The notes: a model not told the origin generated them from the letters alone. DNA of 64,000 nucleotides from an uncultured Planctomycetota bacterium (GCA_903847315.1 CAINDG010000013.1:89672-153671); one strand, 5' to 3'; counted from the first letter of the stretch, positions 1 through 9,128 are shown. A program made the numbers and translations.

Positions 1-823
1 AATTATTATTTGCAAATGCCGCAAGCTGCATAGTATCCTTGAACAAGCAAGGCCCGGCTGCGAAACCGGCCTTTGCAAAACCTTTGGTTCGCGGATAATT
101 ATTGGTTACAGCGTCATATATTTTATAGAAATCCAGATTATTCTGGGTTGCAATCTGATAAAACTGGTTAGAGATGGCAAATTGCAGATATCTCCATACA
201 TTTGTGTAGAGTTTTGCCAGCTCGGCCTCGATGGGTTTCAACGGTATAGTTTGGTTTGTAAGAGACAGGAATAATTTGCTTGCCTCACCGATGGACTCAT
301 CATCTAAGGATGCGATTATCTGCGGCAGGCTCCTAAGCTCCTCCATCGCTTTGCCCTCGGCTATTCTTTCGGGGCAGAAAGAGACACGGGTTTTTTTGCC
401 GTTTTGTCTCAGCAATTCCTGAACTTTTTCAGTCGTGCCCGGGTAAACAGTGCTTCTTATAATTATGTGCTGGCTGTCGTTCAGCAGAGAGATTATTTCT
501 TCAAAAATTTTTTTAAAAAGAGTAAACTGCGGATTAAGATGTTCGTCTATCGGTGTTCCTATTGTCAGGATAACAAAATGGCTCTGAGATATTACATTTT
601 TATCAGAGCTGATAAATAAAGTTTTGTTGATTGTTTCCTGGAGTGGCTTTTCCGCTCCGACCTCCAAAAAGGGAGTTATGCCTTTTGACACCATATCAAT
701 TGCATTCTGGTTTATATCGTAAAGTATTACTTTTTTCCCTGTTTTGGCGAATGATATGCCCAGCGGCAAACCGATATGACCAAGGCCTCCGATTACACAT
801 ATATCGTAAGAAAATTTTTCCAT
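1..823 (-). CDS. Nucleotide-sugar dehydrogenase (UDP-glucose/UDP-ManNAc dehydrogenase family), C-terminus cut by window edge
   Basis: The minus-strand frame is open from an ATG at 823 to the window start (about 274 codons seen); the ORF track omits it because no stop is inside the window. The N-terminus has a Rossmann NAD loop (VIGGLGHIGLPLG), and near residue 259 there is the catalytic-Cys segment AGPCLFKDTMQLAAF typical of UDP-sugar dehydrogenases. These enzymes oxidise the C6 hydroxyl of a UDP-hexose to a uronate in two NAD-dependent steps through a Cys thioester. The C-terminal UDP-binding domain lies outside the window, so the substrate (UDP-Glc or UDP-ManNAc) cannot be told. It sits at the distal end of the polysaccharide locus and probably supplies a uronic acid precursor. 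Confidence 0.85.
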   Translation of the reverse strand, partial: MEKFSYDICVIGGLGHIGLPLGISFAKTGKKVILYDINQNAIDMVSKGITPFLEVGAEKPLQETINKTLFISSDKNVISQSHFVILTIGTPIDEHLNPQFTLFKKIFEEIISLLNDSQHIIIRSTVYPGTTEKVQELLRQNGKKTRVSFCPERIAEGKAMEELRSLPQIIASLDDESIGEASKLFLSLTNQTIPLKPIEAELAKLYTNVWRYLQFAISNQFYQIATQNNLDFYKIYDAVTNNYPRTKGFAKAGFAAGPCLFKDTMQLAAFANNN

Positions 824-1066
824 AGGATGCGGCTTTCTACAAAGATTATTTTTCCATTTTAGGAATTTGTTATTCCTGAAAAACATAATTAAAAGCTATT
901 CTGGACAAAAAGTAAAGGCTAAATTTCCGGCGTGGAATCTGGAATCGAAAGTTGATATTGTCATAAGTCCTTGCTGTGCAAGTAAATATAAACGAAAACA
1001 ATCGAGTCTTTACATACTTTTGGACAAAAGGCCGTAAGTTTCTTTGCGATGATAAATCGTTGTTGT

Positions 1067-2743
1067 CTATTTTACTGATGTGTTGTTTTTATTGAGCTTG
1101 AACACGATAAAAGTTTGATCTACCTCCAAATATTCACGGCCCGGCAGCCAGCGATATGATTTGATGTGTTCGGACACATCAAATGATTGGGCTATGGAAT
1201 ATTGTTGGGTCAGTAAAAGAGAATCTGTCTGCTGAATTTGGTCAACCTCTTTTGATCTTAGCACCAGCCAATCGGGACGCAATTCCGCGATTATTTTTGC
1301 CCAGTCGTCTGATTGCAATTTTTTCCGGGCGGCGACTACCTCCGGCGCACATAAGCCGGGATAGTCAAGCATTTTTAATTGTGAGAAAAAGCCGATGTAT
1401 CCGAGAGGTTCCAGAAAAACAGTATCTGCGGCAGAAGCCGCGTTTTGCCGCAGCCACAAGCCGATTTTTTTACGATTTCCATCCTCTATCTCCCGCTGCT
1501 GGATACGTAATTGATAAGCCGCACATAGCGTTATCAATAAGGTTATAACCAAAGCGGATGCCACCAATACACGAATAAATCTCATCGAACGCAGGAAGTT
1601 TTTATCTTCCTTGTCTTTCAACAAAGACGTGAGATTCAAGCCCTGCTGTATGGTATTGGCCAGAACAAAAATAGCCAGGATAGTGCAGCCGGGAATATAC
1701 CATGGGGCGACATATGCGGCGATACAGGAAAGGTAAAGATTAACAATCATAAAAGCAAACGAAACGGCACGCGCCTGCGGACGGCCGAAGGGAAGACACC
1801 AATAAAGTGCGCATATATATGACAAATATACGCTGTAAACAGATACTACATAATGCCATCCGCCAAAAGAGAAATATGTCGGCATAAATGTCATGTCTAT
1901 GGACATGCCGCCCATAAGTAAATGAAGCGGAAAGGTAAGAAAAGCTAAAAGTAGGGCACCGGGTCCAACCGAAAGTACGGCAGAGCCATACCCCTTTGCG
2001 ATAATGGTATGAGGAACTGGAGAGCCGTAGTATTGCCACGCCCATAAAAACCAGGGTAAATATAAAACGCCCGCGATGATGCCGGCGTATAATAAGATTT
2101 TGAACAGCTCTGTCCGGGACTCGGCTATTGTCCGATGTCCGTTAAACAGCAAAAAGCCGGTAGATAATGCTGCGATATAGATAAAGCCGTCGGGTCTTGT
2201 CCACATCAGTCCGGCCCATGCCAATCCTAATTTCAGAACCGTCCACCGCGAACGCACCGTAAGAGCGTTAAGTGTAAGGGCAAGGAAAAGCATCATAAGG
2301 GCTATTTCCTGGCCATTGATGCTGAAATCTATAATCTTGGCGTCCATTCCAAACATACCGATTAAAACGGCAGCTGGCAGTAAGGATGAGAAATTTTTCC
2401 GGGCGATTTGAAACAGCAAAACCGCCGCTATGCCGAGCAGCGAGCAGCACAGGATGCGAAAAAGCCATAAAACAAGTTCGTCTGAGGTATTACCTGTAAC
2501 GACGATTAGAGCCGCAGGAATCAATACGTTAAGAGGAGACGTAAAGGCGTGTACTTTTTCTCCTATGGTATATACTAAGCCGTGACCTGTCGCGAGATTT
2601 TTACTGACACGGTAGGTGATGTAATAATCTTCCCATGTGTGATTTGTATATGCGGCGTAAGACAAGGCTATTACAAAAATTCCGGCAAAGATTAACCAGC
2701 TTGGTATTCGCTCAAAGCCGGCTTTGTTTAAACTTAATTCCAT
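1067..2743 (-). CDS. Multi-pass membrane glycosyltransferase (GT-C fold, ArnT/PMT/arabinosyltransferase-like)
   Basis: 558 residues with about ten hydrophobic segments. The N-terminal region carries the pattern WEDYYITYRVSKNLATGHGL followed by FTSPLNVL, which matches the family pattern of an acidic pair in the first extracytoplasmic loop, then 'N-L-A-x-G-H-G-L' and a 'SPL/NPL' step. GT-C enzymes move a sugar from a polyprenyl-phosphate donor to an acceptor on the outer face of the inner membrane. The last 130 or so residues form a soluble tail. The gene lies 243 bases upstream of the sugar dehydrogenase on the same strand. Donor and acceptor cannot be read from the sequence. Confidence 0.7.
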   Translation of the reverse strand: MELSLNKAGFERIPSWLIFAGIFVIALSYAAYTNHTWEDYYITYRVSKNLATGHGLVYTIGEKVHAFTSPLNVLIPAALIVVTGNTSDELVLWLFRILCCSLLGIAAVLLFQIARKNFSSLLPAAVLIGMFGMDAKIIDFSINGQEIALMMLFLALTLNALTVRSRWTVLKLGLAWAGLMWTRPDGFIYIAALSTGFLLFNGHRTIAESRTELFKILLYAGIIAGVLYLPWFLWAWQYYGSPVPHTIIAKGYGSAVLSVGPGALLLAFLTFPLHLLMGGMSIDMTFMPTYFSFGGWHYVVSVYSVYLSYICALYWCLPFGRPQARAVSFAFMIVNLYLSCIAAYVAPWYIPGCTILAIFVLANTIQQGLNLTSLLKDKEDKNFLRSMRFIRVLVASALVITLLITLCAAYQLRIQQREIEDGNRKKIGLWLRQNAASAADTVFLEPLGYIGFFSQLKMLDYPGLCAPEVVAARKKLQSDDWAKIIAELRPDWLVLRSKEVDQIQQTDSLLLTQQYSIAQSFDVSEHIKSYRWLPGREYLEVDQTFIVFKLNKNNTSVK

Positions 2744-2913
2744 AACCTATTTCTCTCATTATAGTTCGGTTAACGCGGCGATTTATACTAAAATCAGGAA
2801 TTGCTTTAGTCAATAAAAAACTGCGAGCCCTTTCACCTCATTTGCTCTCTCTTGAGATGGAAAGACTACGTACTGATTAAGCCCTCTGTCTGAGATACGA
2901 GTTTCAAATAATC
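2744..2913. other. Intergenic segment between GT-C gene and glycosyltransferase remnant
   Basis: About 170 bases, AT-rich, with no open frame of note. It follows the truncated glycosyltransferase copy and probably holds the promoter for the minus-strand gene at 1067-2743. No tRNA, terminator or obvious repeat was recognised. Confidence 0.4.
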
Positions 2914-3075
2914 CTATGGTAATATTGAGCGTGTCTTTGTAATAAACTTTTCACGTTTTAACAGTGACAAGAGATGTTTGGTACCAGCATCCGGATAAAA
3001 CTCACAAACAGTCTCAAGACATCTCTCTCCACCCCTCATGCCGGTCAGCCGGTCACAAACGAATGCTATTTTCAT
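2914..3075 (-). pseudogene. Truncated copy of the GT4 glycosyltransferase N-terminus
   Basis: A minus-strand frame starting at an ATG at 3075 encodes MKIAFVCDRLTGMRGGERCL and continues to FYPDAG. It matches the first 28 or so residues of the intact GT4 protein at 4922-6043 (MKIVFVCDWLTGMRGGERCL, IYPDAD), then loses similarity and ends after 53 residues. The nucleotide match is clear through 'tttatccggatgctg' and then breaks with an apparent internal deletion. It overlaps the 3' end of the methyltransferase gene by 23 bases, as a translationally coupled downstream gene would. Best read as the surviving 5' end of a second, deleted GT4 gene. Confidence 0.75.
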
Positions 3076-3796
3076 TTTTCCCCTTTTCGTGAACAGCCTG
3101 ACCAATCCAAAAGTTCGTTTCCAATTGATGTTGTATTGGGTATTCCAGGAACTGCTGATCATAGTTTTGGACTTTCTCAAGCATCAAGAAAATACTCCAA
3201 GACGCGTTAGGAAAGAGTTTAGCTAATGGTTTAGCAAGAATAGGTGGAAATGGGTAAAAGTTGCTGCCGCCAAATCCACGTAATTGGTAACCACCTGGAA
3301 AACACTCGTTTAGAAAATGCATTACATCGTGTTTGGTAAAACCTCGAATGTGAGCAGAAGCTGTCTTGGTGGAGGACGGTTGACGCCCCAGTAGCAATAA
3401 AAGTCGATTGTACAAAGACGCCAGGTTTGGGACTCCCAAAATCAGTTTCCCGCCTACAGGAAGTACACGCGTAATTTCATGAAATATCCAGAATACTTCT
3501 TTGTTGTGCTCCAGTATTCGATTAGCTATGACCACATCCATAGTTTCATTACGGAATGGGATATCATCGCGCTCGATGTTAGCGACATATACTTCCGTTC
3601 CGAGTGATTTAAGCTTAGTGATGTTTTTATCATCTATCTCTACAGCAAAAAGCTTGGCGGTACCATTGACTTGTCTCGCGATCATCAAGTCATTGCCTCC
3701 TCCTGCACCAATATCAAGGACACATTTATAGGGCATTGACTTTTGTAGATAACGTTTAATAAGATGTCTACCATAGTTCAGAGAACGGTCAATCAT
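3053..3796 (-). CDS. Class I SAM-dependent methyltransferase
   Basis: 247 residues. Motif I of the Rossmann-like SAM fold is VLDIGAGGGNDLMIA (about residues 26-40), followed by an acidic residue at the end of strand 2 (AVEIDD) and a motif IV-like stretch MDVVIANRILEH. This is the Methyltransf_11/23 type found in polysaccharide and lipid-linked sugar loci. The last residues (KGKNENSIRL) are read from the same DNA that starts the truncated GT4 copy, so the native C-terminus may be intact and coupled. The target is unknown; a sugar hydroxyl or carboxyl in the surface polysaccharide is plausible from context. Confidence 0.8.
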   Translation of the reverse strand: MIDRSLNYGRHLIKRYLQKSMPYKCVLDIGAGGGNDLMIARQVNGTAKLFAVEIDDKNITKLKSLGTEVYVANIERDDIPFRNETMDVVIANRILEHNKEVFWIFHEITRVLPVGGKLILGVPNLASLYNRLLLLLGRQPSSTKTASAHIRGFTKHDVMHFLNECFPGGYQLRGFGGSNFYPFPPILAKPLAKLFPNASWSIFLMLEKVQNYDQQFLEYPIQHQLETNFWIGQAVHEKGKNENSIRL

Positions 3797-3822
3797 AATC
3801 TACTCCAATTTGTAAACAGTTC

Positions 3823-4812
3823 TTAGAATTTAGTATTTTGTCTTTTTTCTTTTGCTTTCATGTAACCTTCTTTAATCGAATATATAAAACCTCTCAACGC
3901 AGCTAATCTAAACTCTTTGAATGCTTTTGCAATCTCCAAAAGTAAATGAAGAAATAAAAATGGAGTTAATGCCCAATGAAAATGTTTATAAAAGAAAAAA
4001 GCGTTATTAAAAAAGTAATCGTTATACCACTCCAGACCTATCTTGTTACGGCTTCCTCCATGGGGAGACACTAAATGGAATACTTCGGCTTCACTCGTAT
4101 AAATGATTTTATATCCACTCCTTATGATTCTTACCGACAAATCGCTTTCTTCTCTGTGAGCGTTGCCTCTGAACTCTTTATCAAATAGACCTACTTGTTC
4201 CAAGACATCTTTTCTAAAAGATGTGTTAGCCCCCGCAAAAACCTCAACATATGCAACACCATCTATATTCTGATTAACTATCATGGCTCCTGTTGGCAAA
4301 AGCTTACCAATAAATTTGTGATTAATTTTATAGTCCTTATATTTGCTGCCTGTTGGGTCCGTAACAATCCCATAAAGAAATCCACAGATGTTTTTTAAAA
4401 TATCCTTGGTTTTGTGTCCCCCTTGTACAGATAGTCTATCTACAATTTTGCCTGCCGTTCCGGCTATGCTGTTATCCTTATACATTTTCACATGGTTGTG
4501 AATGAACATATTAGAAGGAATAAGTACATCATCATCAAGTATTAAAACTATTTCTCCTTTTGCTATGCTTATAGCAGCATTTTTGCTTCGGGTAATGCTA
4601 GGGGTATCCAGTAAAATATGCTTAATCCTGCCCTGTTCTTCCAATCTGTCCAGGAAACTTTTAACTTCCTCAGTATGGTTTGCTGTTTGGTCGCTGATTA
4701 TAATTTCGAAATTAGGATAATCTTGTTTTAGTACTTCCATAACGGTTTTACGCAACACTTGTTCGCGCTGGTAAGTAGGAATTATAACCGATACAAAAGG
4801 AAACTCACTCAT
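3823..4812 (-). CDS. GT2-family glycosyltransferase
   Basis: 329 residues with a GT-A fold. The N-terminus reads VSVIIPTYQREQVLRKTV, the nucleotide-binding strand is EIIISDQ, and the metal-binding DXD-type motif is LILDDDVL (near residue 95). A later HREESDLSVRIIRSGY stretch matches the acceptor/ED region. A hydrophobic C-terminal stretch (ALTPFLFLHLLLEIA) may associate with the membrane. These enzymes add a hexose, HexNAc or deoxy-sugar from a nucleotide donor to a lipid-linked glycan in the cytoplasm. It is transcribed divergently from the GT4 gene at 4922, and the shared 109-base gap holds a perfect inverted repeat. Confidence 0.88.
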   Translation of the reverse strand: MSEFPFVSVIIPTYQREQVLRKTVMEVLKQDYPNFEIIISDQTANHTEEVKSFLDRLEEQGRIKHILLDTPSITRSKNAAISIAKGEIVLILDDDVLIPSNMFIHNHVKMYKDNSIAGTAGKIVDRLSVQGGHKTKDILKNICGFLYGIVTDPTGSKYKDYKINHKFIGKLLPTGAMIVNQNIDGVAYVEVFAGANTSFRKDVLEQVGLFDKEFRGNAHREESDLSVRIIRSGYKIIYTSEAEVFHLVSPHGGSRNKIGLEWYNDYFFNNAFFFYKHFHWALTPFLFLHLLLEIAKAFKEFRLAALRGFIYSIKEGYMKAKEKRQNTKF

Positions 4813-4833
4813 ACAAATCCTTTTATTTTAACG

Positions 4834-4888
4834 TCTTGTTAGACAAGCATAATATACTTGGCAAACCGGCTTTCAACAAGTATATTAT
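4834..4888. promoter_or_regulatory. Perfect 12-bp inverted repeat in a divergent promoter region
   Basis: Arms ATAATATACTTG (4849-4860) and CAAGTATATTAT (4877-4888) are exact reverse complements separated by 16 bases. A smaller palindrome CTTGT-tag-ACAAG (4834-4846) sits next to it. The element lies between two divergently transcribed glycosyltransferase genes, where an operator would be expected. The arm sequence also overlaps -10-like TATATTAT. Its protein partner is unknown. Confidence 0.6.
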
Positions 4889-4921
4889 CCTTTAAGATGA
4901 AACTTGTATGATGGTAAACGA

Positions 4922-6043
4922 ATGAAAATAGTTTTTGTTTGCGACTGGCTTACTGGAATGCGGGGGGGCGAACGTTGCCTGGAAATAGTTTGTGAAATTT
5001 ATCCAGATGCTGATATATTTACCTTGGTTCATCTTCCTGGTTCGGTTTCCAAAACAATCGAATCGCACACAATACACACATCATATATTCAGAAACTTCC
5101 CGGCGATATAAATAAATTCAGACAATACCTGCCGTTATTTTCCCACGCAATTGAGAAATTTGATTTTACCGGCTATGATTGTGTTTTGAGTTTCAGCCAT
5201 TGCGTCGCGAAAAATGTTAAAGTTCCGAAAAATATACCGCATATATGTTATTGCCATACGCCGATGCGATATGCATGGCATATGCGAAATGATTATCTTA
5301 AGAGTTTAAACTTCATAAAGAGAATACCAGCCGCTTTTCTGCTTGACTGGCTCAAAAAATATGACAAAAGTACCGCAGCGAGAGTGACTCATTTCATAGC
5401 AAACAGCAAAAATGTTCAAAATCGGATTAAACAGGCTTATAACGCCGATTCGGTCGTAATTTACCCTCCGGTTGATTGCGAACGTTTTGCCGTCTCTGCT
5501 CAGGATGATGGTTATTTTCTTGTCGTTTCCGCACTGGTTCCTTATAAACGCCTGGACATAGCGATTAAAGCTTTTAACGATACAACTCGAAAATTACTGG
5601 TCGTAGGAAATGGTCCTGAATTACAGAAGCTTAAAAATTTGGCTTCAAATAATATATCTTTTGTAGAAAACGCCGGCGATAGAGAAGTTGTCGGTTATAT
5701 GCAGAGATGTACCGCTTTGATTTTCCCCGGCGAGGAAGATTTCGGCATTGTGCCTCTGGAAGCCCAGGCCTGCGGCAAGCCCGTTATAGCTTTTGGCAAA
5801 GGCGGAGCGCTGGAAACCATAATAGGATTGAAGGATGGTATAACTAAAGTTGAGGATGCTACAGGAATTTTCTTCAACCAGCAAACTCCGGGGGCATTAA
5901 AAGAAGCTGTCTCTTTGTTTGAAAAAGTCAAGGGCAGGTTTGATGCGCAAAAATGTCGTGCTAATGCCCTTAAGTTTGACCGTCCTCTGTATAAAAAAAC
6001 TATCCGGGAATACGTCCAAAACGTGATGGGGGGTTTAACCTAA
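4922..6043 (+). CDS. GT4-family glycosyltransferase
   Basis: The ORF track starts at a TTG (4904), but the natural start is the ATG at 4922 (MKIVFVCDWLTGMRGGERC), which gives about 373 residues. GT-B fold: the first strand plus glycine loop at the N-terminus, a second domain opening with YFLVVSALVPYKRLDIAIKA, and the donor-binding motif FPGEEDFGIVPLEAQACGKP containing the E-x7-E signature of GT4 retaining enzymes. It acts in the cytoplasm on lipid-linked intermediates. A 28-residue remnant of a close paralogue lies at 2914-3075 on the other strand. It is the only plus-strand gene in the first 6 kb, so it may be controlled separately through the inverted repeat upstream. Confidence 0.88.
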   Translation: MKIVFVCDWLTGMRGGERCLEIVCEIYPDADIFTLVHLPGSVSKTIESHTIHTSYIQKLPGDINKFRQYLPLFSHAIEKFDFTGYDCVLSFSHCVAKNVKVPKNIPHICYCHTPMRYAWHMRNDYLKSLNFIKRIPAAFLLDWLKKYDKSTAARVTHFIANSKNVQNRIKQAYNADSVVIYPPVDCERFAVSAQDDGYFLVVSALVPYKRLDIAIKAFNDTTRKLLVVGNGPELQKLKNLASNNISFVENAGDREVVGYMQRCTALIFPGEEDFGIVPLEAQACGKPVIAFGKGGALETIIGLKDGITKVEDATGIFFNQQTPGALKEAVSLFEKVKGRFDAQKCRANALKFDRPLYKKTIREYVQNVMGGLT

Positions 6044-6091
6044 AGGCTTTTTCAAAACATTAACATTATATAAGTCTTTGCTAAATAAGAA

Positions 6092-6147
6092 ACTATGAGC
6101 CTTAGAGGAGTCGAACCTCCACATCCTTTCGAACACAAGGTCCTAAG
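6092..6147 (-). pseudogene. 3' fragment of a tRNA-Leu gene
   Basis: Reading the minus strand from 6147, this is the anticodon loop (ctTAGga), variable arm and T arm of a tRNA-Leu. About 41 of 44 bases match the intact tRNA-Leu(UAG) at 18873-18956 over the stretch from the anticodon loop to the end of the T arm. The acceptor 3' strand differs, and everything 5' of the anticodon loop is missing. The break falls in the anticodon loop, a known crossover point for tRNA-targeting tyrosine integrases. It has the same orientation as the intact gene, 12.7 kb away. A non-functional remnant or displaced attachment site is inferred. Confidence 0.7.
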
Positions 6148-6243
6148 TTCAGTGTTTTGATGTCATATAGCGATATGAAAGAAAATTAATGCTTGAAAGA
6201 GAAGAATTTAGCTGTAAGCTATCGGCTGAAGGAGCCAAAATAG

Positions 6244-6267
6244 TCTCTTAGTAAGAGATGTTTTTTG
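6244..6267 (+). terminator. Palindrome plus T-run
   Basis: TCTCTTA-G-TAAGAGA (6244-6258) is a perfect palindrome followed by TGTTTTTTG. It resembles a short rho-independent terminator for the plus-strand GT4 gene, though it lies about 200 bases past that stop and the stem is AT-rich. Confidence 0.4.
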
Positions 6268-6309
6268 TTCCATTTTCATTAACGACGTATACTCTAAAAT
6301 TAGGACAAA

Positions 6310-7857
6310 ATGGTAAATAAAACCTCTGAAGTTGGAAAGTTTGAAGGGACTGTCGGCGGGGAAACCGGTCGATTAGTTGAAAGACAGGATTTTATCCATA
6401 TAGCAATTTTAGTGACAATTGCTCTTGTGATTGGTGCGTACTTAATTGCCACTACAGTTTTGATTTCAAAAGACGGCACATTGTACATCGAATGTGCAAA
6501 GCAAATCGTGAATAATCCTGTTGAAGCTGTGCGCAGCATGCCAGTATGCCCCGGATACCCGTTTCTTATTTATCTCATGCACAAAATGACGGGATTATTT
6601 AACAATACAGAATCAATACAAGGATGGATTATTTCAGCTCAGGCTGTTTCGCTTTTGAGTAAAGTAATTGCCTCTGTGATGTTATATTTTGTGGGAAGTT
6701 ATTTTGCAGGCCGCAAAGCCGCGTTCTGGGGCGTTCTTATATTGAGCATTCTGCCGGACTCGGCTGAATACGGCAGTGATGCACTGACCGAATGGCCGCA
6801 CATCATGTTTTTGGCAACTGGCTTTTTGCTGTTGTTATTAGGGGCACAATACCGCAAGGGCTGGATGTTCGGTCTGGCGGGAATAGCGGCGGGATTGGGA
6901 TATTTAGTCCGCTCCGAAGGCTGCCAATTGGTTTTATACGGCGGCGTGTGGCTGTTATTTAACCTTATCAGGCCGGAGGGTAAAATGAAAAGAACCAAAG
7001 CGGTGAGAGCTTTGATTTTGCTCGCGGCAGGTTTTGCTGTTGTCGCTGCCCCATATATGAAGCTCAAAGGATGTGTGTTTCCCAAACAGAACCTGTTTCA
7101 ACTTCCTGCGATGTTGAGCGTAAATGATAATACCGATTCTGTCGGCGGCACGAATATGTGCGTAGCAGGAATATACACAAGCAAAACTATGGGGGACAAA
7201 ACTCTGACAAAAAATATCTGCGAGACGTTGATGTATTATTTTGTCCCGGGCTTGCTGATAGGCTGCTGGTATTATTTCCGAAAGCAATCAAAGACGTTGG
7301 AGCAAGCATTTTTTGCTGCAGCATTTATTATCCTTAATATTGTAATGTTATCGTGGCAGGTGTCTTGTCGGCATTTTCTTAGCAGGAGACACACATTGGT
7401 TCTGGTTGCATTTACCATTTTTTACATACCGGTTGGCTTGCATATAATCGCCAGTTGGCTAAGTAGGAGAACTTCCAAGAGTGATTTGACTATAGAAGAA
7501 AATATACGACGCTGGTTTTTTATTTTACTAATAGTTGGAATGGCAATTTGCCTGCCGAAGCTGTTTAGACTTACCGGCACGCAGAAATATAGTTATAGAG
7601 ATGCTTCGATGTGGCTTGCTAAAAATACCGCTCCGACAGATTTGATAGCAGTGCAGGACAAGAGGATAACTTTTTATGCCCAGCGGGAAGGTTTGGAGTA
7701 TAGTGAGAAGATTCCTGAGCAGGCCGATTATATTGTGAAAATTATTAAAAGTGCGGATGAAAAGCCGGAGATTGGCAAAAATACTGAAGAAAAATATTCG
7801 ACATGGGTGGATAAAAAGGAGAACAGTAAATTAGTGATTTACAAGGTTATTCGCTGA
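6310..7857 (+). CDS. Membrane glycosyltransferase, GT39/ArnT-like
   Basis: 515 residues with about nine to ten transmembrane segments. After the first membrane segment comes LISKDGTLYIECAKQIVNNP, and then a PGYPFLIYLMHK stretch. This matches the acidic 'KDG/RDG...Y' first-loop motif and the 'P-x-Y-P-x-L' step of bacterial PMT/ArnT-like proteins that use polyprenyl-phosphate sugars. A soluble region of about 90 residues ends the protein. It is convergent with the sugar-transferase gene at 7875-9128. Function in decorating the exported polysaccharide or a lipid is inferred from family and position. Confidence 0.72.
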   Translation: MVNKTSEVGKFEGTVGGETGRLVERQDFIHIAILVTIALVIGAYLIATTVLISKDGTLYIECAKQIVNNPVEAVRSMPVCPGYPFLIYLMHKMTGLFNNTESIQGWIISAQAVSLLSKVIASVMLYFVGSYFAGRKAAFWGVLILSILPDSAEYGSDALTEWPHIMFLATGFLLLLLGAQYRKGWMFGLAGIAAGLGYLVRSEGCQLVLYGGVWLLFNLIRPEGKMKRTKAVRALILLAAGFAVVAAPYMKLKGCVFPKQNLFQLPAMLSVNDNTDSVGGTNMCVAGIYTSKTMGDKTLTKNICETLMYYFVPGLLIGCWYYFRKQSKTLEQAFFAAAFIILNIVMLSWQVSCRHFLSRRHTLVLVAFTIFYIPVGLHIIASWLSRRTSKSDLTIEENIRRWFFILLIVGMAICLPKLFRLTGTQKYSYRDASMWLAKNTAPTDLIAVQDKRITFYAQREGLEYSEKIPEQADYIVKIIKSADEKPEIGKNTEEKYSTWVDKKENSKLVIYKVIR

Positions 7858-7874
7858 TAGCAGGGCTGCAGCCG

Positions 7875-9128
7875 CTACTGGCCTTTTTTTAGTAGCATGA
7901 CCGGAATTGTCTTTGCGAGGATATAAAGATTTAAAAACAAAGAACGTCTCTGGATGTATAAATAGTCGTATTTGATTTTGTGTTGGGGGTGTAAATCATA
8001 AGCATTTCTTACCTGTGCCAACCCTGTAAGTCCGGGTCTGACAGACAATCTTATTTCCATCAACGCTTTATGGCGTTTTACAAAATATGAGCGTTCAGGC
8101 CTTGGCCCGACCAGACTCATCTGACCAAGCAGGACGTTTATTAATTGCGGAAATTCATCAAGGCGTGTCCCCCTTAAGAACCGACCAATTTTTGTAACTC
8201 GCGGGTCATTTTCTGCGGCCAAAACGGGTCCGAGTTCTTTTTCGGCATCATTTATCATAGTTCTGAATTTGTACAATGTAAAAATCCTGCCGTCTTTACC
8301 AACTCGTTCTTGTTTGTATAGAACAGGTCTGCCGGAAGTAAGTCTAATCAATATGACAACAAGGATAGTTACGGGAAGAGAAAGGGCTAAAATGGCTATA
8401 CTGCCCACAACGTCCAGGATTCTCATCGCAACTTCCTCAGCATCCCGTTTTCTGCTAATAAAAGTAAGTAATGAATGACTTAAATTATTTCCATTAATCC
8501 TTTCAGGCAGCAGTTTCACATAGCAGGCAGGACTGAAAATAATATCTATTTTAAACTTTTGAGCAAGATAGGTTATAAATCCCATACCTCTCTCTTCAGG
8601 GATATCGCAGACAATAATCTCGTCTATATCCGTAATCTCGGCCATGTTTTCAATATCATCCGTCCCAATTCTTTTTATATCCGCTTTTCCTATGGTAATA
8701 TCTTCGATGTCTCCTTCACCAATGACCAAAATTCTCTTTTTTATTCTTCCGCAGAGTCTGAGAACAAGCTGATTAAACTTAAAAATCAGGAAAATATTGA
8801 CAAGAAAGGAAATAATAAAAACGGTTGTCGGAAAAGATCCCCATTTGATTCTGAAGACATAAACGAAAGTTACGCTCAATAATGTTCCAAGGAATAATCC
8901 TGAAAAAATTCTTTTGAACAGTTCCCACGACGACCTGAATCTGCTCTTATAAACTCCGAATAAAGCCAAAGTAGCCATATATATCAGCGTCAAAAACACA
9001 AAGCTGCTTTTATATGGCAGAAAATTGCTTTCAGGAAATGACAAACCGTACCTAATCCCAAAAGATACAAGAGTACCAAAATTGATCAGGATACAGTCTA
9101 AAAATATAAGGAAAATCAATACAAACAA
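7875..9128 (-). CDS. Polyprenyl glycosylphosphotransferase (WbaP/WcaJ-type initiating sugar transferase)
   Basis: 417 residues. The N-terminal half holds four to five membrane segments and a CoA-binding-like domain (RILVIGEGDIEDITIG). The C-terminal catalytic domain has the family hallmarks KQERVGKDGRIFTLYKFRTM, then FLRGTRLDEFPQLINVL, then SLVGPRPE. These enzymes transfer a sugar-1-phosphate from UDP- or GDP-sugar to undecaprenyl phosphate and start repeat-unit synthesis on the inner membrane. It is the last gene of the minus-strand run that begins with the copolymerase at 18.7 kb. The sugar transferred cannot be told from sequence alone. Confidence 0.92.
   Translation of the reverse strand: MFVLIFLIFLDCILINFGTLVSFGIRYGLSFPESNFLPYKSSFVFLTLIYMATLALFGVYKSRFRSSWELFKRIFSGLFLGTLLSVTFVYVFRIKWGSFPTTVFIISFLVNIFLIFKFNQLVLRLCGRIKKRILVIGEGDIEDITIGKADIKRIGTDDIENMAEITDIDEIIVCDIPEERGMGFITYLAQKFKIDIIFSPACYVKLLPERINGNNLSHSLLTFISRKRDAEEVAMRILDVVGSIAILALSLPVTILVVILIRLTSGRPVLYKQERVGKDGRIFTLYKFRTMINDAEKELGPVLAAENDPRVTKIGRFLRGTRLDEFPQLINVLLGQMSLVGPRPERSYFVKRHKALMEIRLSVRPGLTGLAQVRNAYDLHPQHKIKYDYLYIQRRSLFLNLYILAKTIPVMLLKKGQ

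Noticed and set aside
2814-2900. Possible tRNA remnant near 'actgcgagc'
   Set aside because: Only nine bases match the tRNA-Leu 3' flank; no arms can be folded.
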